From NCBI GenBank assembly GCA_963576475.1, contig OY754969.1, positions 29,177,388 to 29,241,387 on the forward strand: DNA of 64,000 bases, in the 5' to 3' direction. Below the pieces are notes generated by a model that saw nothing but the letters and a program-made list of their open reading frames with translations, did not search any database and was not told where the DNA came from. Both the position numbers and the translations under genes were made by a program. Of this stretch, positions 1 to 14,330 are shown one piece after another. Every line of letters begins with the position of its first letter. The first letter of the stretch is position 1. Source of the DNA: Molanna angustata (taxonomy: Eukaryota > Arthropoda > Insecta > Trichoptera > Molannidae).

Positions 1-544
1 ATTTATTACGAAATCTCATCTTGGACCTTTGAAATCAAGGTGACATCATCTTGTGATTCTACGAAATTATTAATTTGTACAACTTCCATTGTTACAAGAA
101 AGCCTTTAAAAATCTATTGTCTCAATGCAATGAATGATTTTTTTTTTCCGTGAATGAGTTCTTTTCCTCGGATGAAATTATTTTTTAACATTATTTTATT
201 GGATTTTCCCCCAGAGAGATTGAAAATAAAGCGTTGAAAACTTGCAAAAGAAATAAAAATCTGCAAAAATGTAGGTCCAATCTAAGATAACAATATTTGA
301 ATAATATTAAACTTGCATATTTATAGGTAATATTGTTAAAATCAAAAATGAGCTACATTATAACTATAATTTGTAACACAAATAAATAAAACTTGTAAAA
401 CTGCATGAATGTGAAGAGTTTATCCTTAATTGTCATCCTGCATTTTGTATTTTTTTTAAATGTAAATATGAATAATTAAATTTAACTTTTTTTTTTAAAT
501 GAATATGTTCTTGTTTAACAAGTTAAACATATACATCTTCCTAC
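1..544. other. Unassigned AT-rich sequence
   Basis: No coding pattern, RNA gene or repeat end is recognised here. The sequence is AT-rich with homopolymer runs, and its short open frames have no recognisable motif. Confidence 0.6.
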
Positions 545-667
545 GTTTCCTAAAATAAGCATAAATGCTTGTGCTATAGGTGAACGAAATCGGTCGAGGG
601 AGGATTCGAACTCACGACCACTGGATTACCTACTAGCCCAGCGCGCTAACCGTTCTGCCATCGACCC
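545..667 (-). mobile_element. tRNA-derived SINE, family D
   Basis: Read on the minus strand, this begins with a tRNA-like head: an A-box-like stretch around GGCAGAACGGTTAGCGCG and a B-box-like GAGTTCGAATCC. It is followed by a body containing CCTATAGCACAAG and a run resembling ATTTATG. The same body follows the tRNA-like heads at 13003-13130 and, more diverged, 51885-52005, so this is a dispersed short retroposon and not a tRNA gene. The tRNA half lacks a clean acceptor stem. Family assignment is by comparison inside this window only. Confidence 0.7.
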
Positions 668-1215
668 ATATTAGAGAATGACGATTTTTTTGTTATTTTT
701 TGTAAAAATTATAATGTTTTTCCAATTTTGTGGCTATTTCGAAAAAAATGACAAAATACACAGAAAAGGTAACAAATATTATAGTAACATGTACATATAT
801 AGTGCTTCAACGGGTGTAAAGTTTATGAAAATTATTGTTTGCATTATTGGCGTTTGGTAATAAACCAACATATATCCAGCCTACATATTTGTACATTTGT
901 TATTAATTAAACAGGTTTTAATCTTCATATTCTACTATATATACTAAGCCGTTATCAAAACTAATTTGTGAAATTGCATTTCAATCCTTAGGATTTGTTT
1001 TATTTTGTATGGATTAAAAGAATCAACGTTCAAAACTGTAAAGGGGGATCTTTTTTAGGGTTCGAGATCAATATCAAGAAGATTATTGTTCAAGTGAATA
1101 ATAATGAAAACTCCCTCGAATAATGAATGAAAAATAAACAATTTGACAAAGGTTGCTGAAAGGGGTTAGGCCAATGAAAAAAATTCTATTGCAAAAAAAA
1201 AACGAATATGTATAT
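668..1215. other. Unassigned AT-rich sequence
   Basis: An open frame of 60 codons at 678-860 is hydrophobic and AT-driven, with no motif or splice context that I can support as a gene. Nothing else is recognised. Confidence 0.5.
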
Positions 1216-1886
1216 ACTAGCTGCATATAACACATGAGATCCAACTGTCGAAAGCGATAGTATGTACTTATAGTTGATGAATAAGTATCAAACACTAAAC
1301 CCATAAATCCAAATTATTGAATATTTTAAGATATTTTGTTTTCTATACAAAACATGTAGGTATGTATGTCAAGATAGGACAGTATGGAGGTCAGTCCTTT
1401 TTTCCTACCCGGAATATGAAAACAGCATGATGGTATGTATGTTTGTTTGGAGATTAAGTATCAAACTATTAAGTTTTCTTAGATATTGTGTATAGGCGAC
1501 TGCCATACAAATTGTATGAAGCGATGTCGTCACTAAATTCAATTTTTATAAAAATTGTTAAAAAAAAATTGAGATGTCCTGCTGCGATGTTAATATTTTT
1601 TATAGAAATATAGGAAGTTAAAAACAAAAATTTGTCATACCATTTTTTTGCTTCTTAATAAAAACAGTTTGAGAAACCATGGAAATGTTTTTCAATATCC
1701 ATTTCGAGATACTATATTTAACTATATTTGTACAAAATTTCAGCGTTCTGGCTTTTATTTTTTTCATTTTGTATGGCGTAGTGGACTTTTTGCATGCTAA
1801 TTACACCAACTAGAGGCATCGCAGCATATATGTTCCCATACATGGATTTACTCAGAATTCGGAGTAGAACATTTTATGTGAGTTTT

Positions 1887-1950
<64 letters not shown>

Positions 1951-2165
1951 GTGTGTGTGTGTGTGAGGGTGTGTGTGTGTGTGTGTGATTGTGTGTGTGT
2001 GTGTGTGTCTGTGTGTCCGTCCTCCCTTATGACTTTTGATCCGCTCAATTTACAGAGCCCAAAATTCAGAATATATAAACAGTTATAGGCCTACAAAACT
2101 ATTATACTCAGAATGTTGAATTTTTGTTTCAGTCAGGGGTTATCAACTTTTAAATTTTTGAAAAC
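1216..2165 (+). mobile_element. Foldback-type element, left half (family F)
   Basis: It starts with ACTAGCTGCATATAACACAT, which matches the inverse of the ends at 30259 and 55461 and the left end at 29032 (consensus ACTAGTTGCATGTAACACAT). After about 340 bp this end sequence gives way to a segment starting near 1770 (GTATGGCGTAGTGGAC) that is repeated in the same orientation at about 54555-54850. The copy thus holds the inverted end plus the internal segment but not the second end, which suggests a truncated foldback element. A GT microsatellite has expanded inside it. No coding capacity is visible. Confidence 0.65.
1885..2010. repeat. (GT)n microsatellite
   Basis: About 125 bp of nearly uninterrupted GT with a few GA and CT interruptions. 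It sits inside the family F internal segment. The paralogous copy near 54670-54700 has only short GTGTCTGTGTGT tracts at the same place, so the expansion is specific to this copy. Confidence 0.95.
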
Positions 2166-2890
2166 TGTTAGGATATCTATATATTTTAACTTTTAACCAA
2201 ACTTTTGTTATCAGTAACCAAAATTGAACTTTTATAACTGTGCGGTTTGGCTGTGTGCTTAAAGCAATTGGTTAGAGTAACCCAACGTTTAGTACTTTAG
2301 TCACTTTAATTTGGTAACTTTTAACCTGATGTTTTGTAACTATTACAAAACGAGTGATTTGTGGCCAACGCTATACTCTTCATTACCAAGTCCTTCCACA
2401 AAGTATTTAAATTTTGTATGGAAATTTTTCAACATTTTCATGAAATGTGTTGTTAAAATATTTTTGTTTTTAATATTTTATTGTGAAAAATTGAAAATAT
2501 TTCAATACCTTTTTATGAAAGTGATGTGCCTTCTTACTAATTTGAAAAGAAAAATATCAAATTTTAAGTTTCTAGAGCTTGGGATCAAACAATTGAGAAG
2601 CACTGGTCGGATATCCTTCAAAATTTAATGGTGTCTAAGCGAGTACTAGATATATTAAATTGCATAATTTGAAAAGAATTGAATGAGTGCTTTAGTAGGT
2701 ATATTATCGATATTGTAGAATAAACACGCCGTACATAGCACACTGTACACTCACACAGATACATTGTGATGAAACTTTCAGAATACAATCTCAGCATTGT
2801 ACTATATATTGTGCAATAAAATAAAATAACTTTGGAAATTGTGAATTCATAACTCCCCACATTAACCTCTTGGGGTAGTGGGGATAAAAA
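2166..2890. other. Unassigned sequence
   Basis: AT-rich sequence with two open frames (2311-2628 on the plus strand, 2618-2905 on the minus strand) that carry no recognisable domain. I see no supported gene. Confidence 0.5.
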
Positions 2891-3015
2891 AATCAGTGAA
2901 TACATGAATGTTGATGAGACGATGGATACGTGCCTTGATAAAAGAATGAGGCGTTAATGTTCTATCTGCCTCCCCTGTGAAGGAAATAGCGTTATGGTAC
3001 CCATGTATGTATACA
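2891..3015 (+). mobile_element. RTE-like retrotransposon 3' end fragment
   Basis: The stretch with ATGAATGTTGATGAGACGATG, a following GTGCCTTGATA and TCTGCCTCCCCTGTGAAGG closely follows the 3' end of the RTE-like insertion at about 7765-7862 (ATGAATGTTGACGAGGCGATG, CTCTGCCTACCCCGTAAGGG). It is therefore a diverged 3' remnant of the same family, in the same orientation, ending in a short TATG-rich tail. Confidence 0.6.
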
Positions 3016-3043
3016 ATAAGAAATAAATAATATATTTTCTTAC

Positions 3044-3167
3044 CTTCATCGCACAGGGTCGCAATGAGGATAAGGATGAAAGCCAGGACCGCGCTAGGAG
3101 TGAACCTGCTCGGCACTGCGTCAGTTCCATGATGATGGAGAACGGACAATGCGGTAGTTCCATACAT
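3044..3167 (-). CDS. Candidate first coding exon with signal peptide, gene unknown
   Basis: On the minus strand an ATG at 3167 opens 41 codons plus one base. A hydrophobic run (AVLAFILILIATLC, about residues 26-39) like a signal-peptide core ends the exon, which stops at a good donor (GATGAAG then GTAAG, with the GT at 3043-3042). A GTG codon lies upstream in the same frame, but ATG is the plausible start. Base composition is clearly higher in GC than the surroundings. It lies about 44 kb downstream of the Lcch3-like exons on the same strand, so it cannot be their first exon. It could begin a neighbouring receptor or secreted-protein gene that continues beyond the left edge. No downstream exon is visible, so this is a hypothesis from composition, hydrophobicity and splice signal only. 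Confidence 0.4.
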
Positions 3168-6263
<3,096 letters not shown>

Positions 6264-6638
6264 TGTATCATTGTATTGTATCATGTACTTCTTGGGCAAC
6301 TAATTTGTATCATTGTATTGTACCACGTACTTCTTGGGCAACTAATTTGTATCATTGTATTCTATCATGTACTTCTTGGGTAACTAATTTGTATCATTGT
6401 ATTGTACCACGTACTTCTTGGGCAACAAATTTGTATCATTGTATTGTATCATGTACTTCTTGGTCAACTAATTTGTATCATTGTATGGTTTCTTGAGCAA
6501 CTAATTTGTATCATTGTATGGTATATTGTACTTCTTGGGCCACTAATTTGTATAATTGTATTGTATCATGTACTTTTTGGGCAACTAATTTGTATCGTTG
6601 TATTTTATCATGTACTTTTTGGGCAACTAATTTATATT
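6264..6638. repeat. 42-bp minisatellite derived from a SINE 3' end
   Basis: About nine tandem units of 42 bp, each containing ACTTCTTGGGCAACTAATTT followed by GTATCATTGTATTG. The unit length is a multiple of three, so it stays open on the plus strand as a 14-residue repeat, which is not a gene. The CTTCTTGGGCAACTAA core equals the 3' terminus (minus orientation) of SINE family A copies at 45748, 48516 and 6639. Confidence 0.9.
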
Positions 6639-6712
6639 TTGTACTTCTTGGGCAACTAATAGGTACTATGTCTAATATTAATTAAACACGCACCCACCGG
6701 CAACATTATTTA
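6639..6712 (-). mobile_element. SINE family A, 3' tail only
   Basis: CTTCTTGGGCAACTAATAGG, then CTATGTC and AACACGCACCCA, matches the tails of the minus-strand SINE A copies at 45748-45965 and 48516-48702. The tRNA-like head is missing. It directly abuts the minisatellite built from its terminal bases. Confidence 0.75.
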
Positions 6713-6950
6713 GTTTATTTGACAGACTGACAATCGTACCATCTTTTCCACAGTGTGCAATTTTAAGTGAAATGCAGTTTAGTAGTAAACACTAAACACT
6801 CCACTGTGCACATAATAAGTGCACAGTCATTTTTTTCTTGAAAGGTTGACAATCACTGAATGAAATTTCATGAAGTACATAACTATTGTTTACATTTTAA
6901 AGAAGACTTTCGAAAAAAATCGATTATTTAGAATGTGAGAGCATTTTGAG
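6713..6950. other. Unassigned spacer
   Basis: Short AT-rich spacer. GTGCACAGT/ACTGTGCAC repeats around 6750-6830 form a weak inverted arrangement. No gene is seen. Confidence 0.4.
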
Positions 6951-7175
6951 AGATGATATCAACAGAAGTAATGAACCGTTGTGTATGAATTACACATATA
7001 GGAATCATGATATCAACATGTAGTTTTATGTTAAAGCGTTTAACACATAGGTATCATGATAAAAATTAAATTTTTAGTTAAAGCGTTTGACACATATATA
7101 TCATGATATCAATATGTAGTTTTAAGTTAAAGCTTTAGACATAGGTATCACGATATCAATATGAAGTTAAACAAA
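6951..7175. repeat. Diverged tandem repeat, about 55-60 bp unit
   Basis: Four imperfect units, each with ATCATGATATCAA (or a variant), ATGTAGTTTTA, and TTAAAGCGTTTAACACATA. The units differ by small indels and the last is truncated. Confidence 0.75.
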
Positions 7176-7194
7176 CTGACATTTTGGGCTGCAC

Positions 7195-8115
7195 AGAATA
7201 CACAAAATTTTATTGTTTCTACCCTGTTAGACATACATACAGAATAAACATACCATGATAAAATTTTATTGTACCTACCCTGTTAGACATACATACCGAA
7301 TAAACATACTATGATAAAATTTTATTGTACCTACCCTGTTAGACATACATACAGAATAAACATACCGTGATAAAATTTTATTGTACCTACCCTGTTAGAC
7401 ATACATACAGAATAAACATACCATGATAAAGTCGCACGAAAGCAGAATAAATGCTGTTGAAATGAGATCGCTAAGAAGAATCTGCAATAGAACGATGTAT
7501 GACAGGGTAAGAAATGAGAACATAAGGAAAGAATGTAAGATGAAGAAAGATATCATTAATAGAATGAAAGTGAACACACTGAGATGGTTTGGCCACATGG
7601 GTAGAATGAATGAGGAACGCCTGACGAAGAAAATATACAATGCGGATAGGAATGGATTGAGAGGCCGGGGCCGCCCAAGAAAGGGATGGCACGACCATGT
7701 GAACGATATTCTGAAAGACGGAAATGTTAGAAGCATGTACAATAGACGAACATGTATGAGACGATGCATGAATGTTGACGAGGCGATGAATGTGTGCCAG
7801 GATAGAAAGATATGGCGTTCGGTTCTCTCTGCCTACCCCGTAAGGGACATGGCGTGATGGTATGTATGTATGTATGTATGATAAAATTTTATTGTACCTA
7901 CCCTGTTAGACATACATACAGAATAAACATACCATGATAAAATTTTATTGTACCTACCCTGTTAGACATACATACAGAATAAACATAACATTATAAAATT
8001 TTATTGTACCTACCCTGTTAGACATACATACAGAATAAACATACCACGATAAAATTTTACTGTACCTACCCTGTTAGACATACATACAGAATAAACATAC
8101 CACGATAAAATTCAT
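7195..8115. repeat. Minisatellite, about 58 bp unit, interrupted by a retroelement
   Basis: Near-identical units contain ATAAAATTTTATTGTACCTA, CCCTGTTAGACATACATAC and AGAATAAACATACCATG. About four units precede and five follow the insertion at 7431-7877. Unit identity is high on both sides, so the array pre-dates the insertion or kept homogenising after it. Confidence 0.93.
7431..7877 (+). mobile_element. RTE-like LINE 3' fragment inserted in the minisatellite
   Basis: The plus frame 7423-7857 encodes the C-terminal tail typical of RTE-like LINE ORF2 proteins. A YDRVRNENIRKE stretch is followed by LRWFGHMGRMNEERLTKK, then a basic GRGRPRKGWHDHV segment. The 3' end is a TATG microsatellite. 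The 8-bp ATGATAAA occurs at both junctions (7423-7430 and 7878-7885) and belongs to the host minisatellite unit, so it is the target-site duplication. The copy is 5'-truncated and lacks the endonuclease and polymerase. Confidence 0.88.
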
Positions 8116-8347
8116 AATATGTATTCTCAACATGTCACATTAAAATAAACGCATTCAGTTGCCTTTTCCTACCCCAAATAGGAACACTGCAGGATGATTT
8201 TACTACACATTATTTAATCATACATTCGATCAAAAGCATAGAAGTTATTGAATGATACGACTCTTTGTGTAGTTAAAATTTATAAATATTTTAACACAAA
8301 AAATTAACTGCAGTATTTGGAAATTCAGGCAGTATTTGGAAGAAAAA
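8116..8347. other. Unassigned spacer
   Basis: AT-rich spacer between two minisatellites. It contains a short CTACCCCAAATAGG stretch reminiscent of retroelement 3' ends but too short to assign. Confidence 0.4.
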
Positions 8348-8740
8348 AGTATTGATTTCTAAACATGCCCACTGTAATAACTGAGCAAGGGCTATAAGTA
8401 TTGATTTCTAAACATGCCCACTGTAATAACTGAGCAAGGGCTATAAGTATTGATTTCTAAACATGCCCACTGTAATAACTGAGCAAGGGCTATAAGTATT
8501 GATTTCTAAACATGCCTACTGTAATAACTGAGCAAGGGCTATAAGTATTGATTTCTAAACATGCCCACTGTAATAACTGAGCAAGGGCTATAAGTATTGA
8601 TTTCTAAACATGCCCACTGTAATAACTGAGCAAGGGCTATAAGTATTGATTTCTAAAAATGCCCACTGTAATTACTGAGCAAGGGCTATAAGTATTGATT
8701 TCTAAACATGCCCACTGTAATAACTGAGCAAGGGCTATAA
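8348..8740. repeat. 49-bp minisatellite, 8 units
   Basis: Eight nearly identical 49-bp units (AGTATTGATTTCTAAACATG ... ACTGAGCAAGGGCTATA). Only a few substitutions are seen, for example CCTACT in unit 4 and AAAAATG in unit 7. The low divergence points to recent amplification. Confidence 0.97.
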
Positions 8741-9966
8741 GCCACTGCAAAATATATATTTTATGATGGATGCATAGCTTCCCTATCAGATCGTGGTCCC
8801 CTAGCTACCCCATGTATATGGCCTGGCCACCCCTATATTTCGTATGACAAACTCACTCGCTAACCTCAAATGGATTTCATCCACCTTTTCTCGTATCCAA
8901 GATATTTATTACGTAGGTGTGCACGTATTGATTTATACCGAATATACTACCCCCCAAAAACGATTAAGATCAAAGAAGTCGTCAATGGAAACATTTCTAT
9001 GAGGAAACTGCCTTCGACAAAGTCGTAAGCATTTTTACAGTAAAATCTGATAATTTTTATGGGGTCTAATAATATGGAATGTCGAAATATTAATTTAAAA
9101 ACATTATTTCGTTGAAATTTTGTTTTTTTCAGTTTTTAAAGAGAATTATAGCTTTTATATCAAACCTAATATAGTGAATTTTGTGTATATAAAGTATGTT
9201 GTTCTATTAAAATATCTATATTTTTCATTTTAAATATTGAAATGTGAAACAATTATGAAAACTGAAAAAAAAACAAGAAATATCTTTGTATGAGAAAATT
9301 GACCAACTTCTTTGGTCTTTTGAGTGGCTGTGGTTGTTTGGCTGCAATCAAAATGTATTTGATTTTTGTTGATATATATTTGAAACATGACTCCAAAAAG
9401 GTAATCAAATCGTCTCCAGAAATCCTACAACGAATAGAAATGTAAATATTTTTTCTCACAAAGATATTGTCATTGGGGACGTTGATTATCTTTTATTTTA
9501 TGGCTTTGTCAAGAATAACAAAATCTTTTTTTGTACTACATATTAGGCATTTTTATTTTATTTTTTTATTTATTTTATTTAACAAAGGACAGCACACAGT
9601 ACATACATACAATTATTGAAAAGAAATAGGTAAAAATACAAATATGACATGTACCTCTTTCGTAGGTACTATACCTAATATCAAAAGAACACAATAAAAA
9701 ATGTGAATTAGTGTGGGTGCGCGCATATATTGTGAGGTTCTGAAAATATCACTTCAATATACGTATTTTGAAATTTGAAAGTTCATTTTTATCATCTTGA
9801 CTGTTTTTTCTAAAGTATTTTGAAAGTTTGATGATTGCAAAAGAAAAAAAAAATTGTTTAAAGAACTGGGATACAAAACACAAATTTATATGTCGTTATT
9901 AAATTCATGCATTTGAAATGTATAATATAACTAACCCCAAATTTAAGTAACATCAATAGTTAATAG
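8741..9966. other. Unassigned sequence
   Basis: Contains a moderately GC patch at 8760-8830 and otherwise AT-rich DNA. No exon, repeat end or RNA gene is recognised. Confidence 0.5.
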
Positions 9967-10031
9967 TTAATAATTCCTGGTTCTCCTATAATATCCCAAC
10001 TTCGTCTCTATTGAGATGTTAAAAAGTTAAT
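9967..10031 (+). repeat. Dispersed repeat family E, fragment
   Basis: AATTCCTGGTTCTCC followed by CCCAACTTCGTCTCTATTGAG matches the distal parts of the copies at 25137-25290 and 57957-58115. Confidence 0.7.
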
Positions 10032-11690
10032 CAGTAAAAATATCAATATTTTTAAAAATACAATACTAAAATTACATGAAGGAGTCTCCTTTAAACTAAT
10101 AATAGATTTTAAATCCTATATTCAAGGAAGACTTTTATTTTGACCTCCCCAAAGTTACATACCAATTCATGGTGACAACTAGTAGGTACTTTAATCCCAA
10201 ATAATTCATTATTCATCCCCTCTTCATTAAAACGAAATGAATATTATTTGTTTTGTTATAATTATGAAGTTCCCCTCAAATAATTAATATTAATGTCGAA
10301 TAACAAAAACCACCTGTTGAAGATGTTCGTTGGGAAAATGGAGAAGGACGATCGATAAAGGACTAAATGTTGTACCTACCTACGCAGTTTGGCAGGAAAA
10401 ACATAAATGTCATAAATATTATATATATTATGTTTATATAATTTTATCGTTTAGTGGTGATATACACATTCATTTTAAAACACAAATATCTGTGATACAC
10501 CTTATATGAAATCCATTCAAGTACATATTAAAATAATATTGAAATGAATGAAAGCAATTTAAAATAAATTCATTAAACAACCCAGATGAATTGCATTTTT
10601 CATATAATACTCGTACTTATAACGTATATCAATTTTTTATATTCAGTTTTGAAAGATTTATGAATTTACGTTTTAAATAATATATGAATTTGAATTTTAT
10701 TAATTTCAATTACAAAAATAACTTTACAATTTTGATCCAGTATTTCGGTATTATATTGTTATTCGGTAACAAATATTTTGTGTGATTAAGACATTAATTT
10801 TGTCATGAAAAATTTGATTGAGGCAAAATGAAATATATGTATTTCCAGTATACGTTCTTCTTGCGTGACTTGGTGTTTTGAAGCTATAATTATATGGGGT
10901 TAATCTTATGCGTGTTATTATAGGGTGTTATGTGGAAGATATTAGGGACATTGGAGAAAAAATATGAGTAAAAACCACATATATGATTTAATTAAAGTTT
11001 ACTTAAGACATTTTGATCGATTTCATATATCTATGCGCAGTCGCGAATACACCCATACCTTACTTGGTTTGACGCCCACCCTATTCCTTAGCACGAAACA
11101 CCTACGCGGTATATTTATATCTTGAAATTGCGCCTTTACGAAAAAAATATTTTTGGTACGCACGTAATGATTTATTTTTCATTATTTTTTTTATGTCTTT
11201 AGATATATTTTTTAGATAGATTATTTTTTCAAGAACTGATACTTTTGGTACAACGTCATGCGACGGAGACTTGATTTAACAAGATATTAGATTAATAACA
11301 ATATTCATACATTTATCAAATAGTTGACGAAAAAGGCGTTACTTAAATACGAGATATAAAAGGGAATATTTTTAAACCAGCTCCATATTTTTTTCTACAT
11401 TTCCGAAAACTTAAAACGCACCGATTTCCGATTTTAATTATTATATTAAACGATGAAATAAATATATTTTAAGTTATAATTCATGAGATACCATTTATAA
11501 AAAAAAGTTACCTTTTTTTCGTCTAGTCCACAGTTCGACGAATAACCGTTTCCTCCCACTTTTTATTATTTGATGACAAGAATATTGTAATGTTCTTGTA
11601 ACACTTTAACCGAATTGAGAATATACCAAATGTATCTCGAGAAACCGAGAAATTTCATTTTCCGATATTGTCTCTGTTTGTAAAAAGGTT
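10032..11690. other. Unassigned AT-rich 1.6 kb
   Basis: No coding pattern or repeat end is recognised. A patch with CG dinucleotides at 11035-11110 does not yield an open frame of note. Confidence 0.5.
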
Positions 11691-11985
11691 TTTTCACTTT
11701 TTATCTAAACGCTTTTGCACAGGGTATGTTGGGGAATATAAATAGTCTGAGCGGAAACGGATGGGAGCGAACCAACACTGCCAAACTCCAAGCCCAGACT
11801 GAGGTAGGTAGGGCGAGCTTTCGCGAACATACCTTCAAGGAGATTTTGACACCAGACGCGTTTCTGAACACGCTCGGAGCTTTTCCCCGGTTCATGCTTT
11901 TCCAGACTATCGCATACCTACCCCAACCATCACAACTGAAAACTGATTTTCATAATGGCTATTCGTGCATTTCATTACACCATTG
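11691..11985. other. GC-richer coding-like island, unidentified
   Basis: This 0.3 kb stands out from its AT-rich surroundings. The plus strand is open from 11726 to 11986 (86 codons) and the minus strand from 11895 to 11701 (64 codons). On the plus strand a polypyrimidine stretch ending TTTTGCACAG (to 11722) resembles a splice acceptor, and CTGAG then GTAGGTAG near 11801 resembles a donor. I recognise no protein family in either frame. It could be an exon, a pseudogene or part of an old mobile element. Confidence 0.3.
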
Positions 11986-13002
11986 ATGAATATTTTAGCT
12001 TGTGATTCTTGACTCAAACATGTTTTTCTAACAATGTCGGTGCGGAATGAACTTTTTTAAAAGACATCTCAATATTATTTCCTTCAAGAGCTCATTGTTT
12101 TTGTTTTTCAATTTAACATGAACATGGAAAAATATAATAATAAATTTTTAATTAAAGTTTCTTATCAGTTACCATTATATTTTAATAGGTACAATTTATT
12201 AATAGTGATGCGTGACCTAAATATATTTTTCTTAAATAGGTGTAGTTTGAGTTTTTATCGTAAAAATATATTTGCTTTTATAGAGGCGTATTTTTCATAA
12301 AAATAAAAATATTTCATATATTTTTTTTAAGGTAGAGGTTTCTAATATAAAATTCATTTATGAAAATCTTGATACGTATTGATTTTGCTTTCTACCACGC
12401 AAGTATTTGAAATGAAATTTTGATTGGAGTAGAAAAGATTTGGATAAAGGCAATAAATTTTAATATCATTCTTACCTGTAAAATATTTTGTTTTTGTTTG
12501 AATAAATTAGATTTTTTTACGTGAAATGTGCTAATTTTTTTCAAACTTATCTTTAGTTTTATAGTGATAATCATACTAAGATTATAGAATATAATCAGCC
12601 TTATTAACGCTCACCTCTCCATGTCTCGGTTTTTTTTATTTTCGTTAATTTATAAAAATAAGACTACGTAAATGTTTTATTTATTTATTTTATTGATTTA
12701 CAGAACCAACAGTTGACATTACAAATTTACATTAGCTATTTTATATGTATCAAGTTATAAACCTTCTAAAGGTTCTTTTAAATATTTTAATTTAAACTAA
12801 GTAATATATTTAACAATTGTATTTTTTTTTAAACATAAGTTAAGAAGAGTAATTAGCCAGCCGCATCCGCATCCGCACCAAAAACTAGCAGGTAACCTCA
12901 ATACTGACCGATCAACCTTCTATACAAATTTGTAAAAAAATAGTTTTCATGCTATTTAACTTTTATATTCCAAAATTATATCTCAATAATATATGGGGCG
13001 GT
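11986..13002. other. Unassigned AT-rich sequence
   Basis: No recognisable gene or repeat end. Short open frames at 12118-12300 and 12392-12574 are AT-driven. Confidence 0.5.
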
Positions 13003-13130
13003 GGATGAGCGGGCATTGCTCTAGATTAATGACACCGTGATGGCGAGTTCAAACCCTACTCTAGTTGCTTCGACCTATTGATTCGCCTATAGCACAAGTA
13101 TTTACGAGACGTATACAAATGATTCTGTAG
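13003..13130 (+). mobile_element. tRNA-derived SINE, family D
   Basis: The head GGTGGATGAGCGGGCATTG (A-box like) is followed about 45 bp later by GGCGAGTTCAAACCC (B-box like). The body ATTCGCCTATAGCACAAG is shared with the copies at 545-667 and 51885-52005. It is diverged and has no folded cloverleaf. Confidence 0.7.
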
Positions 13131-13546
13131 TCACTTGTTTACATTTTTATATATTTTTGTACATTTAAATTTTATTTTATTGAATTCAATAATGTTGTTT
13201 ATTATCATATCTGGCAGCATTCACCGATTCAGTGTCGCTAAGTATGTAAGTAGTTACTCACACCATTCATCTTTTTATATATTCAGTCAGTAATATTCTT
13301 ATGTTCATGCTTTGTAATTACTTTATTTTATTTGGGTCGTTTTTTTATATATTCTTTGTTTCTTAATATCATATGTACTTTCGTGTTTAATATACCTTTC
13401 TTATGTGTTTTTATTTTTTATATTATCTACTAACGTTGTTATGTACAGATGTTATGAATATTTATAAATTTTATTTCTTTGGTTAAGTTTATGATGTGTT
13501 ATCTAATAATTTGTTTTGTAAAGGGCTTTAAGCCGTGAATGTCTCA
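13131..13546. other. Unassigned AT-rich sequence
   Basis: No gene is recognised. The segment ending GGCTTTAAGCCGTGAATGTC at about 13523-13544 resembles a LINE 3' end leading into the TTTA-type array that follows, but this is uncertain. Confidence 0.35.
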
Positions 13547-13990
<444 letters not shown>

Positions 13991-14275
13991 TTTTTCAAAT
14001 CAAGTACTTTGGATTGGTTTGTTTATTTTCTTGATTGTTGATTTTTATTCCATTTATTGATTTCTTGCAATTAAATATGGCGCAATAGATAGCATAAAAG
14101 TGAATCCTCCATTAAATGCAGATGTCAGTAATAAATTATATATATTATGTGATATTATATTATTGATGTCCACATGCACATGGCGGGGGGTGTGAGATGA
14201 ATCTTTACTATTCATTTACTGGCAAATATTATATATGTCTACAAATATATAATATAACAAATGTCTCTTGTTGGT

Positions 14276-14330
14276 TGGAAGAAATTGCCCTATGGCAATA
14301 AGCCCGCCAGTGTGTATTACATTTTTTTTA
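14276..14330 (+). repeat. LINE/SINE family B 3' tail fragment
   Basis: GGTTGGAAGAAATTGCCCTA followed by TGGCAATAAGCCCGCC matches the 3' tail shared by SINE B copies (48304-48350, 25618-25672, and minus at 62403-62470) and the LINE fragment end at 43978-44020. It can form the AATTGCC/GGCAAT hairpin. Confidence 0.75.

Noticed and set aside
1794..2088. Cys-Val and Thr-His repeat open frames
   Set aside because: Products of the GT/CA microsatellite.
3044..3167. First exon of Lcch3
   Set aside because: It lies downstream of the channel exons on the same strand, so it cannot be their 5' exon.
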